Shown here: in pieces, positions 18,601-26,246 of the stretch | Layout of the letters: each line of letters starts with the position of its first letter | How positions within the stretch are numbered: the stretch's first letter is position 1 | From: CBDESM01 sp965205165 | GTDB taxonomy: Bacteria; Chloroflexota; Dehalococcoidia; Bin125 | Direction: 5' to 3' | NCBI GenBank assembly: GCA_965205165.1 | Contig: OZ242037.1 | Coordinates: 2,046,001 to 2,110,000, forward strand | DNA length: 64,000 nucleotides | Translations under genes and position numbers: made by a program | Notes under the pieces: generated by a model | The model's database searches: none | The model's input: only the letters and a program-made list of their open reading frames with translations | Told to the model about the DNA's origin: nothing

Positions 18601-19539
18601 AGCAAGACCGTCTCGCTGACCGCACGCAACGCCGGAGGCCCCGGTACCGCTTCGACCACGGTGAATGTGCTGCCCTCCAACAGACCTCCGATATGTGACG
18701 ATGATCCGCATGATGTGGACATTGACGAGGGCGACGAACGAAGTTTCCAGCCACGAGACTACTGCTTCGACCCGGACCGCGACGAGGTGACGCTCCGGAC
18801 GAGTTCCAGCAACTCCGGCGTCGCGACTGCGACATACTCGAGCAGGAGTGGATGGGAATTCGTCGGCCAAGGTCGCGGCACCGCGACGATCACCATCACG
18901 GCTACTGACCCGGGCGGCCTGTCCAGCAGCGCCCGGGTCACCGTCCGCGTTCGACGCCGGGAGCAGGCCACCGCGATCTGCGAGGGGATACCCAGCGACA
19001 TCACCATGACGATCAACGCTGCCCGTCAGACGATCGACTTGAGCCGTTACTGCCGCCATCCCTCTGGTGGCAGCTTGACCTACAGCGCATCACCTGACAA
19101 CACGCAAGTGGCTCGCGCCAGCGTCAGCGGCAGCACGCTCACGATCTCACCGGGAAGCACCACCGGCGTCGCCAATGTCAGCGTCTCGGTAAGCGGTTCC
19201 GGTCTCCGGACCAGAAACCTCAACAACTGGTTCGAAGTCATCGTCAACCCTCAACGACCTGAGCCTAAGCCGACGCCCCCGCCCAGCGGCTACGGGCTCG
19301 CCCGTTGCGGGGATGACAACGTCAAGGTGTACTACTTTGAGTACACGGCACGCGATCACCGCCAATGGTCCAAGCACCACCTTGACATGAGCTGGGAGAG
19401 CGCCGTCTCCATTTGGTCCCGGCGCGGGATGACTTGGGGTGAGAACCTCATTGACGAGCTGTCCCAGCCGCAGTGCGACATGTGGACCACTGGCTCGCCC
19501 TACACGGCCAGCACCTCGTTCACCCCGCGGAGTCGATGA
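15610..19539 (+). CDS. large exported Ig-like/PPC-domain surface protein with G14 tract in signal region
   Basis: A 1309-residue exported protein. A signal peptide (to about residue 42, ending GTRAQS) contains five glycines encoded by the G14 tract. Residues ~65-165 resemble a pre-peptidase C-terminal (PPC) beta-sandwich (YAFQLLKEANVQLWMQ, LAAGTYRVEAT). An Asp/Gly-rich linker (~170-205) is followed by two copies of an unfamiliar module containing I-x-F-G-F-L-P-E-W, a putative-Ig domain (VTGLPAGLSLN), about four Ig-like repeats with the signature G-x-(I/L)-x-x-x-x-x-G-(T/E)-C-x-I, a PKD-like domain and three cadherin-like repeats. There is no LPXTG motif or C-terminal anchor. The ATG at 15610 follows AGGAAGG. 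GC is lower than in flanking genes. Adhesion or envelope interaction is likely, but inferred. Confidence 0.85.
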   Translation: MKIFNNAIDGGGGGRLLLLALVATLAATAALTLDLAGTRAQSCATVNVGPISKSGAYDREGQLAVGDCGHSFSSGFRLADHYAFQLLKEANVQLWMQQTGSRSGDPYISLLNPAAHRNSRHIESDDDDGAGADAVINRRLAAGTYRVEATSSSHGQSFAYLLRIIVAYIDGDPDVPPDGDGDDTGDSTGGDDASIDGDDSSGTTVSGRIIARIENWSSRNENVDCDWRIQFGFLPEWTMEAHSPNWADAVATHRDFLPTERFLSCEVVASRRSIGRDAWLISSEIEAPPRGILGSGSDDGFAGEDEDEGAVLGRVIARVLTRSSLRIEFGFLPEWAYENAGNNAQTAAADHAVLPADRFITQALINTRRGRWLRSAPPSTIPSEPCLGEGFTGVPSQIQTQAGRPLASELTVGWIECPISDELNAFRVTGLPAGLSLNHRFASANRRRLVLSGTPSATLTPRSYPVTITAQPQSGGSLLRATTTIQVAEPPPEPETEWDGYRPEQATVGGDVALTPPVVIRGPARPVWSYRSATSDICDVQATSGSLTLRAEGECEVIATLAADLPRWASTEETAIVRVGGVVLPCITWAGYDPASMTIGGSSPTLLRPRAADCRTNRALSLTYTFALDNPSTDICQVSSSGRITALREGTCTIVATSAPSGNYGSATSSPRSVTISAKMPPCLERVRYAAGSVRVNASLDSPEPSPLPSCLTSQMTYETTTSAICNVDSRTGRLTGSAEGTCRITITSPETSTLRADSATRQITVSPNPPPEPCSLSYAGNVNVNATARANFSCPHGGMRAFRADDTTICSVNSSGDVTGLAQGTCSIVVNVAETSTTAATTVRAQLTVVQFPPPICTTIGNREFSGSQSSVQIDLDRYCRSADNYAATSSNRNVATHSLSGSQLTLRPGGSEGSSTIQVTATNRGGSTTTSFTVTRRTERPVISISCSPSSPMVNESVTCTYRLISGNEPTSFDWRGGASSGSGMSYTTSFSTQGSKTVSLTARNAGGPGTASTTVNVLPSNRPPICDDDPHDVDIDEGDERSFQPRDYCFDPDRDEVTLRTSSSNSGVATATYSSRSGWEFVGQGRGTATITITATDPGGLSSSARVTVRVRRREQATAICEGIPSDITMTINAARQTIDLSRYCRHPSGGSLTYSASPDNTQVARASVSGSTLTISPGSTTGVANVSVSVSGSGLRTRNLNNWFEVIVNPQRPEPKPTPPPSGYGLARCGDDNVKVYYFEYTARDHRQWSKHHLDMSWESAVSIWSRRGMTWGENLIDELSQPQCDMWTTGSPYTASTSFTPRSR
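15637..15650 (+). repeat. G14 homopolymer (putative phase-variation tract)
   Basis: Fourteen consecutive guanines at codons 10-14 of the surface-protein gene, just before the hydrophobic core of the signal peptide. With 14 Gs the frame is open. With 15 the next codon is TAG; with 13 (or 16) a TAG follows after five more codons. Length changes by slippage would therefore act as an on/off switch. Confidence 0.85.
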
Positions 19540-19599
19540 TGACGCCCGACCGCGCACTGCCGTGTCCAAGCGATGCGGGACTGGTGGAAATGAGGCACG

Positions 19600-19773
19600 A
19601 TGACCCACCTGTTCTGGGCGTTGGTGGCCGCTCTCGCCGTGCGCGGCGCGGAACGCGGCGTCGCCAATCCGGGAGGCTGCCTCAAGGGCGTCATCAAGTG
19701 GGCCCTCATCGCCATCGTCGGCCTTGCGCTGCTGGGCTGGCTGGTCTCCGGCTCCTGCACGCAACCGACATGA
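19600..19773 (+). CDS. 57-residue single-membrane-segment protein
   Basis: A short open frame between the surface protein and the Hsp70 gene. It encodes a 57-residue protein with a moderately hydrophobic start (MTHLFWALVAALAV) and a clear membrane segment near residues 32-49 (WALIAIVGLALLGWLVSG), then a short tail ending SCTQPT. A TGAGG lies seven bases before the ATG. No homology recognised. The frame, ribosome site and hydrophobic pattern support a real gene, perhaps a partner of the membrane-bound chaperones downstream. Confidence 0.55.
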   Translation: MTHLFWALVAALAVRGAERGVANPGGCLKGVIKWALIAIVGLALLGWLVSGSCTQPT

Positions 19774-19822
19774 CAAAGCGACAAGCGACCGCCAACTCGA
19801 ACCGCAGTGAAAGGACCTAGAC

Positions 19823-21436
19823 ATGGGACGCGCAATCGGCATCGACCTCGGCACCACCTACTCCGCCATGGCCTTCATCGAGGGCGGCGAACCGGAGATC
19901 ATCCCCAACGCTGAAGGCGAACGCACGACCCCCTCCGTCGTGGCGCTCAAGGACGGCGAGCTGCTAGTCGGCTCGCTTGCCAAGCGGCAGATGGCCATCA
20001 ATCCCATGAACACCTTCTTCGGCGTCAAGCGCTTCATGGGTCGCCGTTTCAGCGAGGACAAGGTGCAGGATCTGGCCAGCCGGATGCCGTATGCCATCAA
20101 GCGGGACGGCAGCGACGGCGTCGCCGTGTCATCGGCTGACGGCGATACCTACCGCCCGGAGGAGATCGCCGCCCGCATCCTCGCCAAGCTGAAGGCCGAC
20201 GCCGAAACATTCCTCGGCGAGGAGGTCACCGAAGCCGCGATCACCGTTCCGGCCTACTTCGACTCCGACCAGCGCGAGGCGACCAAGGCGGCGGGCGAGA
20301 TCGCCGGCTTGAACGTGCTGCGCGTGATCTCCGAACCCACCGCCGCCGCGTTGGCCTACGGCCTCTCGTCCAGCAAGGCCGCCGACCCGGCCAGCGGCAA
20401 GGATGCAGCCGCAGACATCATGAGCGGACGCACGATCGCGGTCTACGACCTTGGCGGCGGCACGTTCGACTGTTCCATCCTCAAGGTCCGGGACGGCGTA
20501 TTCGACGCCATCGCCACAAGCGGCGATCCGTTCCTCGGCGGCGAGGACATCGATCTTCTCCTCGCCGACCATGTGATCAAGGCGTTCGAGAACGCCGAAG
20601 GCGTCAACTTGGCGAACGATCCCACGGCGTTCGCACGGGTCAAGGAGGCCTGCGAGATCGCGAAGCGCGATCTGTCCGGCCGCATGTCGACCGGTGCCAC
20701 CCTGCCGTTCATCCATCAGCAGTCCAGTCTCGATGAACAGATCACGCGCGACGAGCTCGAGGGCATGATGGCGGACCTGATCGCCCGCACGATCGACGTC
20801 TGCAGTGACGCGCTGAGAGAGGCAAACTTCGGTCCGTCCGAGATCGACGAAGTGCTGCTCGTCGGCGGGCAGACCAGGGCGCCCGCCGTCGTCCGGGTCG
20901 TTGAAGAGTTCTTCGGACGGCCGCCGATGCAATCGATCAGCCCGGACGAGGTCGTCGCCCTCGGCGCCGCGATCCAGACCGGCGTGCTCAGGGACGAGAT
21001 CACCACGGACGTCCTCTTGCTCGACGTGACCGCCGTCACGCTCGGCACCGACGCGATCATCGACGGCGTGAAGGACTCCTTCAGCCCGATCATTCCGCGC
21101 AACACCACGATCCCCACGCGCAATACCGAGCACTACTTCACGGCGTCCGACAACCAGTCCCAAGTCCGCATCGACGTGCTGCAAGGCGAAGAGCCGCTAG
21201 CAGCGGACAACAAGAAGCTCGGCAGCTTCATTCTCGCCGGCATCAAGCGCGGCCCGGCCGGGCAGCCCGTGGACGTCACCTTCGAAATTGATGCGGACGG
21301 CATCATTCACGCGAAGGCGGTCGACCCCGAAACGGAAGCCGAAAACGAGATCTCCATCTCGAATGCCACCAGTCTCACGGAGAAGCAGATCGCCGAAATG
21401 GCCAAGCGTGCGGAGGAAGAGGTGCCAGCGCATTAG
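19823..21436 (+). CDS. Hsp70-family chaperone with truncated lid (DnaK-like paralog)
   Basis: A 537-residue Hsp70. The ATPase domain is complete: phosphate 1 motif GIDLGTTYS (6-14), phosphate 2 motif DLGGGTFD (209-216) and adenosine motif VGGQTRAP (347-354). The interdomain linker is DVLLLDVTAVTLG, close to canonical DnaK but with Ala for Pro. The beta substrate-binding domain follows to ~510, and the protein then ends after only about 25 residues, so most of the helical lid is missing (DnaK is about 610-640). It follows an AAAGGA ribosome site and is flanked by genes for two J-domain membrane proteins, so it looks like a dedicated chaperone, not the housekeeping DnaK (no grpE or canonical dnaJ here). 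Confidence 0.92.
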   Translation: MGRAIGIDLGTTYSAMAFIEGGEPEIIPNAEGERTTPSVVALKDGELLVGSLAKRQMAINPMNTFFGVKRFMGRRFSEDKVQDLASRMPYAIKRDGSDGVAVSSADGDTYRPEEIAARILAKLKADAETFLGEEVTEAAITVPAYFDSDQREATKAAGEIAGLNVLRVISEPTAAALAYGLSSSKAADPASGKDAAADIMSGRTIAVYDLGGGTFDCSILKVRDGVFDAIATSGDPFLGGEDIDLLLADHVIKAFENAEGVNLANDPTAFARVKEACEIAKRDLSGRMSTGATLPFIHQQSSLDEQITRDELEGMMADLIARTIDVCSDALREANFGPSEIDEVLLVGGQTRAPAVVRVVEEFFGRPPMQSISPDEVVALGAAIQTGVLRDEITTDVLLLDVTAVTLGTDAIIDGVKDSFSPIIPRNTTIPTRNTEHYFTASDNQSQVRIDVLQGEEPLAADNKKLGSFILAGIKRGPAGQPVDVTFEIDADGIIHAKAVDPETEAENEISISNATSLTEKQIAEMAKRAEEEVPAH

Positions 21437-21461
21437 CACGGGCTTCTCCTGATCAGCCAGC

Positions 21462-21477
21462 TGCGCATCTGCGCTTT
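21462..21477 (+). terminator. weak hairpin plus TTTT after the Hsp70 gene
   Basis: GCGC-ATCT-GCGC followed by TTTT lies in the 56-base gap between the Hsp70 gene and the first J-domain gene. The stem is only four base pairs, so it may at most attenuate transcription. Confidence 0.3.
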
Positions 21478-21492
21478 TCCCTAGTCGTTGCC

Positions 21493-23145
21493 ATGAACGA
21501 CTTCTTGAATCGCACCCACTATGAGGTGTTGGGTATAGCACAGGGCGCTACGCAGCACGAGATCGATGTCGCATTTCAAGAATTGAAACTCGAGGAGTAT
21601 CCGGATGCTCCGCGTGCGAGAAGGGCATACTCAAAAGATGAAGCACATGAGCGATGGCACCGTCTGCAGGATGCATACGAGACGCTATCTGACCCTGACA
21701 AACGCCATGAGTACGATGAGTTTCTGTCCCGCTCAGATCGGCGGCCCAGCTCGGCGCAGCCACGTCAGGAGACGGCGCAGCAGACGGGCAACTCCCGCGC
21801 CCCGCGCCGGCAACGAGATCAGGAACCACAAAGTCGACGCGAGCCGCAACCTTTACCAAGGCGGAGGGCGCCACAGGACCAGCGCGGGCGTCAAAGGCGT
21901 GAGCCGGCACCAGGTCCGAGTGCAAGAGAAGCCCCGACGCAGCCCCCGCATTCACCACTGGGGCCTCGACAACCTCAGCCCCGGAATCCTTCAGGTGGCC
22001 CACGACCGCCGACGGCACGGGAGCGTCGTGAGCGGGAGGCGCGGGAGCGCCGCGAACGGGCGGAACGGGAGCGTCGTGAACGGGAGGTACGGGAGCGTCG
22101 TGAGCGGGAGGAACAGGAGCGTCGTGAGCGGGCGGAACGGGAACGTCGTGAACGAGAGGAACAGGAGCGCCGTGAAGAGGAGGAGCGAGCTGAAGTTGCG
22201 CGGGTGAAGCGTCGTCTGCGGGTTGCCGCGCTGCTGCTGGCATCAGGGGCGATGGCGGCAAGTGTTGCTTGCGACTTCCTCGGCGTCAACGTTCCCGGAG
22301 TGCCCCTGTCCTTCACGATCTTCCCGGCGATCGCGATGCTCGGCGGCATCTTGTTCGTCGCTACGCTTCCATCCCCTGACAACATGGATGTGCGTTTTCT
22401 CATTCCCGGCGCGATGGTCGGCTACGTATTGGCAACGGGATATCTTGATGAGATATACATCATCAACCCATTTCGTGCTGATGAGTCGTCCGAAGTCCGC
22501 ACGATTTTGGCGTTCCCGGCGCTTGTCATAGACGCGCAGGTCGATGCATACTCGCATCGATATGGGTCAATTCCCGCCATTTGCGTGGGAGTCATCATCG
22601 CAGGTTTCTGGCGGCTCGGCCTCGAGCGCAGAGCGAAGGGCATGATAAGGCCGCGGGTGTCGCCAGCAGGTGAGGAGAAGCCCGAGAAGAGCCGAAACCT
22701 GCCTCCGTTGGCCGCGCTGGGCAATACGGCGCTTTGGATCTTCGGCAACAGCATGCTTACTGCTCCGGTTTCATATGCAGTGCTGCATACAGCTTTGCTC
22801 TTGGCCTTCCTCATCATCGTGGGGATACCGTTTGCTATTGGTGATATCTTCATAGATATCTCCATGGCGCAAATCTCCGAGGGTGATTTGTGGCATTTGT
22901 GGATCGTCGCGATCACCAGTTTTGCTGCACTTGCCTGCGGCCGGTCAATCGGCCGGGTTCCGCGACTCATTGATGATCTTCTGCATCGAATAGCGCAAGG
23001 AGGGAATCGAGCGCGAGATCGACTGGCAGGCACCGCTTTTCTAGCGCTCGCGCTGCTGCCCTCTGTGGCCATGTTCGGCCTGATCGCTCTGGTCGGCCTG
23101 TATTGGGAGCCAGTCCTGCTACCGCTGCTTCAGTGGGCGTATTAG
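21493..23145 (+). CDS. membrane-anchored J-domain protein with degenerate YPD motif and octad-repeat helix
   Basis: A 550-residue protein. Residues 1-~78 form a J domain (HYEVLGIAQGATQHEIDVAF ... LQDAYETLSDPDKRHEYDEF), but the HPD tripeptide needed to stimulate Hsp70 is Y36-P37-D38. Residues ~80-175 are a Pro/Arg/Gln-rich linker. Residues 177-232 are seven perfect-length octads of the form ERRERExR, an uninterrupted charged helix. The C-terminal ~310 residues hold about seven hydrophobic segments, e.g. LRVAALLLASGAMAASVACD. It sits 56 bases after the Hsp70 gene, without an obvious ribosome site. Probably a J-like anchor or regulator of that Hsp70; membrane-domain function unknown. Confidence 0.8.
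   Translation: MNDFLNRTHYEVLGIAQGATQHEIDVAFQELKLEEYPDAPRARRAYSKDEAHERWHRLQDAYETLSDPDKRHEYDEFLSRSDRRPSSAQPRQETAQQTGNSRAPRRQRDQEPQSRREPQPLPRRRAPQDQRGRQRREPAPGPSAREAPTQPPHSPLGPRQPQPRNPSGGPRPPTARERREREARERRERAERERREREVRERREREEQERRERAERERREREEQERREEEERAEVARVKRRLRVAALLLASGAMAASVACDFLGVNVPGVPLSFTIFPAIAMLGGILFVATLPSPDNMDVRFLIPGAMVGYVLATGYLDEIYIINPFRADESSEVRTILAFPALVIDAQVDAYSHRYGSIPAICVGVIIAGFWRLGLERRAKGMIRPRVSPAGEEKPEKSRNLPPLAALGNTALWIFGNSMLTAPVSYAVLHTALLLAFLIIVGIPFAIGDIFIDISMAQISEGDLWHLWIVAITSFAALACGRSIGRVPRLIDDLLHRIAQGGNRARDRLAGTAFLALALLPSVAMFGLIALVGLYWEPVLLPLLQWAY
22021..22188 (+). repeat. 24-bp tandem repeat x7 encoding ER-rich octads
   Basis: Seven consecutive 24-base units (GAG CGT CGT GAG CGG ...) in frame with the J-domain gene. 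Each encodes Glu-Arg-Arg-Glu-(Arg/Glu)-(Glu/Ala)-x-(Arg/Gln). Units differ mostly at the sixth to eighth codons. Copy number could change by recombination without loss of frame. Confidence 0.85.
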
Positions 23146-23182
23146 CACGATCCATATCATGAGGCGAAGATAAAAGGAAATA

Positions 23183-24142
23183 ATGATGGCTAACTTCTCT
23201 GCTCGCAACTACTACGATCTTTTAGGCGTCGCGCACGACGCTACGCCAGACGAGATCCAAGCAGCGTTCCACAAGGCATCGCTCGAGGAGCATCCTGATA
23301 GGAGTGAGTACTCCAGAGACATCGCATATGAGCGGTGGCATTGGTTACTGGAGGCATACGAGACGCTGCGTGATCCTGACAGGCGCGCTGAGTATGACGA
23401 GGAGCTGTCCCATTTGGATTCGGCGATCCCATCGCGACGTGAACGGGAACAGCGGGATGCGCGGGAACAGGCGGAGCGTGACCGGAACCGGCGGGAGGCA
23501 GAGGAGCGCCGGCAACGGGAGCAAGCGGAACGTGAACGGGAACAACGGGATGCACGGGAACAGGCGGAGCGTGACCGGAACCGGCGGGAGGCAGAGGAGC
23601 GCCGGCAACGGGAGCAAGCGGAACGTGAACGGGAACAGCGGGATGCGCGGGAACAGGCGGAGCGTGACCGGAACCGGCGGGAGGCAGAGGAGCGCCGGCA
23701 ACGGGAGCAAGCGGAACGTGAACGGGAACAACAAAGATCGGACAGTGACAATCCTTCTCGCGAAAATCAGGAAACTCAACCACGTTCTATACTCGCGTTC
23801 TCGGCGTTACTCGTCGGCGGATTGAAAGCGAGCCCATTTTTACTCCTTGGCATCAGCAGTGTTGTCTGGTGGGGATCCCCACCAGACTGGACTCTTTATG
23901 TTATAACAGCGATTATAATAATTCCTATGTTCTACGCCTTTTCAATGCTGCTTCTCGCATTTTTGCCTGGCTCAGAACCAGATGTACCCAAAATCAAAGC
24001 AATAGGCATGATGTTCGCAGTCTGCGTCATATTCGTTCTTCTGCGCGCAGCAACCTTCATTCCTTACATCGGGATTGCACTAATTATATTTGGGAGCCTC
24101 GTTGCAGCTTGGGCAGGAGCAAATAAATATCGGCACTGTTGA
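23183..24142 (+). CDS. membrane-anchored J-domain protein with intact HPD and 31-residue repeats
   Basis: A 319-residue paralogue of the preceding gene product. The J domain spans residues ~9-78 (NYYDLLGVAHDATPDEIQAA), with an intact H37-P38-D39 in ASLEEHPDRSEY. Residues ~86-183 are three near-identical 31-residue units rich in Glu, Arg and Gln, a long charged helix. The C-terminal ~130 residues hold three to five membrane segments (e.g. WTLYVITAIIIIPMFYAFSM). A good AAGGA site precedes tandem ATG codons at 23183/23186. With an intact HPD it should be the functional co-chaperone of the Hsp70 encoded upstream. The 3' part is notably AT-richer than the rest of the window. Confidence 0.85.
   Translation: MMANFSARNYYDLLGVAHDATPDEIQAAFHKASLEEHPDRSEYSRDIAYERWHWLLEAYETLRDPDRRAEYDEELSHLDSAIPSRREREQRDAREQAERDRNRREAEERRQREQAEREREQRDAREQAERDRNRREAEERRQREQAEREREQRDAREQAERDRNRREAEERRQREQAEREREQQRSDSDNPSRENQETQPRSILAFSALLVGGLKASPFLLLGISSVVWWGSPPDWTLYVITAIIIIPMFYAFSMLLLAFLPGSEPDVPKIKAIGMMFAVCVIFVLLRAATFIPYIGIALIIFGSLVAAWAGANKYRHC
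23438..23716 (+). repeat. 93-bp tandem repeat x3 (plus a partial fourth)
   Basis: Copies begin at 23438, 23531 and 23624, with a partial copy from 23717 to ~23731; the period is exactly 93 bases. Copies differ by only a few substitutions, so the array is recent or homogenised. Each unit encodes 31 residues beginning REREQRDAREQAERD. Confidence 0.92.
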
Positions 24143-24280
24143 CGACAGAGAATCCAAGATACAATAGCCAAAGGGCCATATCCATTTCCGCCCAAATGCC
24201 ACTATTGGTGCAGCATATGCGCCGCTACCATATGCGGTATCACACCTTGGTATAGAAAGAAGCTGACAAGGCCAAGATCG

Positions 24281-25348
24281 CTAGCAGAAATGCGGCAGAA
24301 TCTGTTCCGCGATCTTAGTTGCTCCTTCCCTGTGGGGGTAGGCGCTGAGGATGAACTCTTCGAAGCCCATTTGGTGGTAGGCCGAGAGTTCTTGGGCGGT
24401 TTGTTCGGGGGTGCCTACTATGGCGGTGCCTAGGTTTACGCGGACGCGGGAGATGCCGTTCCAGAGGTGGTTGCTTAGGCGGTCGTCTTCGACTCGTACT
24501 GCTTGGGCGGCTGCGCCTACCATTGCGGTGCCTTTGACGGCCTTAGCGCGTTGGGCTAGGACGCGAGGGTCGGCGTGGGCGATCAGGTCTTGGGCGGCTT
24601 GCCAGGCTTCTTGTTCGGTGTTGCGGATGATCAGGTGGGTGCGGAGGCCGAATCTGGGGGTTCGGCCGGCGGCGGCGTAGGCGGCTCGGGCGCGGGTCAG
24701 GAGGGACTGCATTTTGTCTTTGGGCTGGATCCAGCAGAGGAGGACGTCGCCTTGTTCGGCGGCTAGTTTGAGGGCGGCGTCGGATGCGCCGCCGAGGTAC
24801 CACTGGGGGCGCGGGTCGGGGGACGGGTTGGCGATGGCGTTGCGGAGGGTGAAGCCGGCGCCGTCGTAGTTGATCGGGCCGTCGGCGTCCCAGAGTTTGT
24901 TGACGGCGTCGATGAAGTCATTGGCATGGGCGTAGCGGTCGTCGTGGGCGAGGGTCGCGCCGATGCGTTCGTTGTCGCCCTGGATGCCGCCTGGGACGAT
25001 GTTGATGTCGATGCGGCCGTTGGAGATTTCGTGCAGCGTCGCGGCTTGCTGGGCGAAGAGGGCGGGGGCGATGCTGCCGGGGCGGACGGCGATCAGCAGG
25101 CGGATGCGCTTGGAGCGGGCGAGCAGGGCGGTGGCGGTCGTCCAAGTTTCGGCGAGCGGCGCGGATTCCTCGAAGAGGCCGTTGCTGAAGCGGGTGGGGA
25201 TCAGGAGCGAGTGGTAGCCGGCGGCTTCGGCGGCGTCGACGACGGATTGGAGGTACTCCGCGGTGGGCTCGCGTTCGGCGCGGTAGGTGCCGATGCGGTG
25301 CCCATCGCCGTCGATGGGGACGAACCAGGAGAACTTGGGGGCGGTCAT
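24281..25348 (-). CDS. LLM-class flavin-dependent monooxygenase (SsuD-like)
   Basis: A 355-residue bacterial luciferase-like monooxygenase, closest in pattern to FMNH2-dependent alkanesulfonate monooxygenase SsuD: WFVPIDGDGHRIGT at the start, GRIDINIVPGG, HDDRYAHANDFIDAV and the C-terminal GTAIVGTPEQTAQELSAYHQ. These enzymes use reduced flavin and oxygen to cleave C-S or oxidise other substrates. It overlaps the upstream alpha/beta hydrolase by four bases, so the pair forms an operon. The 138 bases between the J-domain gene and its stop hold no gene; they contain a repeated CATATGCG but no clear terminator. Substrate unknown. Confidence 0.9.
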   Translation of the reverse strand: MTAPKFSWFVPIDGDGHRIGTYRAEREPTAEYLQSVVDAAEAAGYHSLLIPTRFSNGLFEESAPLAETWTTATALLARSKRIRLLIAVRPGSIAPALFAQQAATLHEISNGRIDINIVPGGIQGDNERIGATLAHDDRYAHANDFIDAVNKLWDADGPINYDGAGFTLRNAIANPSPDPRPQWYLGGASDAALKLAAEQGDVLLCWIQPKDKMQSLLTRARAAYAAAGRTPRFGLRTHLIIRNTEQEAWQAAQDLIAHADPRVLAQRAKAVKGTAMVGAAAQAVRVEDDRLSNHLWNGISRVRVNLGTAIVGTPEQTAQELSAYHQMGFEEFILSAYPHREGATKIAEQILPHFC

Positions 25349-26223
25349 CGGTCGAGGAACCGTTCGACATGGGCGGCGAATTCGTCGAGCTGGTCGTGGT
25401 GGACCCAGTGGCCGGCGTTGGCGATGCCGATTTTTTCGGCTTGGGGAAAGGCGTCGGCGCGGCCGCTTTTTCCGGGGTCGCCGGCGCTTTCGAGGCCGTT
25501 GACGAGCAGCATCGGCATCTTGGCGCGGGACCAGATTTCGGAGGCGTCGGCCTCGTTGAAGGGGTAGGGCGAGGAGCCGCGTGCGTAGTTGTCGAACTTC
25601 CAGGTCCAGGCGCCGTCTTCTTCCTGGTTGGCGCCGTGGATGGTGAGGTGGCGGGCTTGCTCGGCGGTGAGGCGCGGGTTGGCCTGCTGCATGCGGGCGA
25701 CGGCGTCGTCGAGGGTCGGGTAGCGGCGGGGCTGGCGGCCGGCGTAGCCGTAGGTTTCGCCGATCCAATCCCGCATGCGCTCGTGGGCGGGCGTTTCGGC
25801 GCGGGGGCCGGACTCGGACTTGGGCGGGGCGAGGCCCTCGATGGCTATCAGCTTGGCGACGCGGTCGGGGAAGATGCCGGCGTATTCGAGCACGATGCGT
25901 CCGCCGAGCGAGTGGCCGAGCAGGGTGACGGGTTCGAGCCGCTTCTGGTTGACGAGCTGGGCGAGGTCGTAGACGTAGTCGATCATCGCGTAGCGGGAGC
26001 CGATCACCCACTGCGAATCGCCGTGCCCGCGCAGGTCGGGGGCGATCACGTGGAAGCGCTTCCGCAGGCGCAGGGCGAGCCAGTCCCAGGAGCGGCAATG
26101 GTCGCGCCCGCCGTGGACGAGCACGAGCGGGGGCGCGTCGGGGTTGCCCCAGTCGACGTAATGCAGGCGCAGGCGCTGGGAGAAGTAGACGTGCGAGGCG
26201 GGGTAGTCGGTCAGTTCGGGCAT
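25345..26223 (-). CDS. alpha/beta-hydrolase
   Basis: A 292-residue alpha/beta-hydrolase fold enzyme. The oxyanion-hole region PPLVLVHGGRDHCRSWDWLA, the strand-turn APDLRGHGDSQW, the nucleophile elbow GHSLGG (S105) and the catalytic histidine in IANAGHWVHHDQ are all present. It is the first gene of a two-gene unit with the flavin monooxygenase, suggesting the hydrolase acts in the same catabolic route, for example on an ester or lactone. The substrate cannot be read from sequence. Confidence 0.9.
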   Translation of the reverse strand: MPELTDYPASHVYFSQRLRLHYVDWGNPDAPPLVLVHGGRDHCRSWDWLALRLRKRFHVIAPDLRGHGDSQWVIGSRYAMIDYVYDLAQLVNQKRLEPVTLLGHSLGGRIVLEYAGIFPDRVAKLIAIEGLAPPKSESGPRAETPAHERMRDWIGETYGYAGRQPRRYPTLDDAVARMQQANPRLTAEQARHLTIHGANQEEDGAWTWKFDNYARGSSPYPFNEADASEIWSRAKMPMLLVNGLESAGDPGKSGRADAFPQAEKIGIANAGHWVHHDQLDEFAAHVERFLDR

Positions 26224-26246
26224 GCGGGGGGGATCGTACCGCAGGC

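Noticed and set aside
19536..19820. Open frame starting at ATG 19536 just after the surface protein
   Set aside because: Translation is Arg/Pro-rich and overlaps the more convincing membrane protein at 19600-19773 in another frame.
22021..23731. Tandem repeats considered as a CRISPR array
   Set aside because: Units are contiguous, in frame and encode charged helices; there are no unique spacers and no cas genes.
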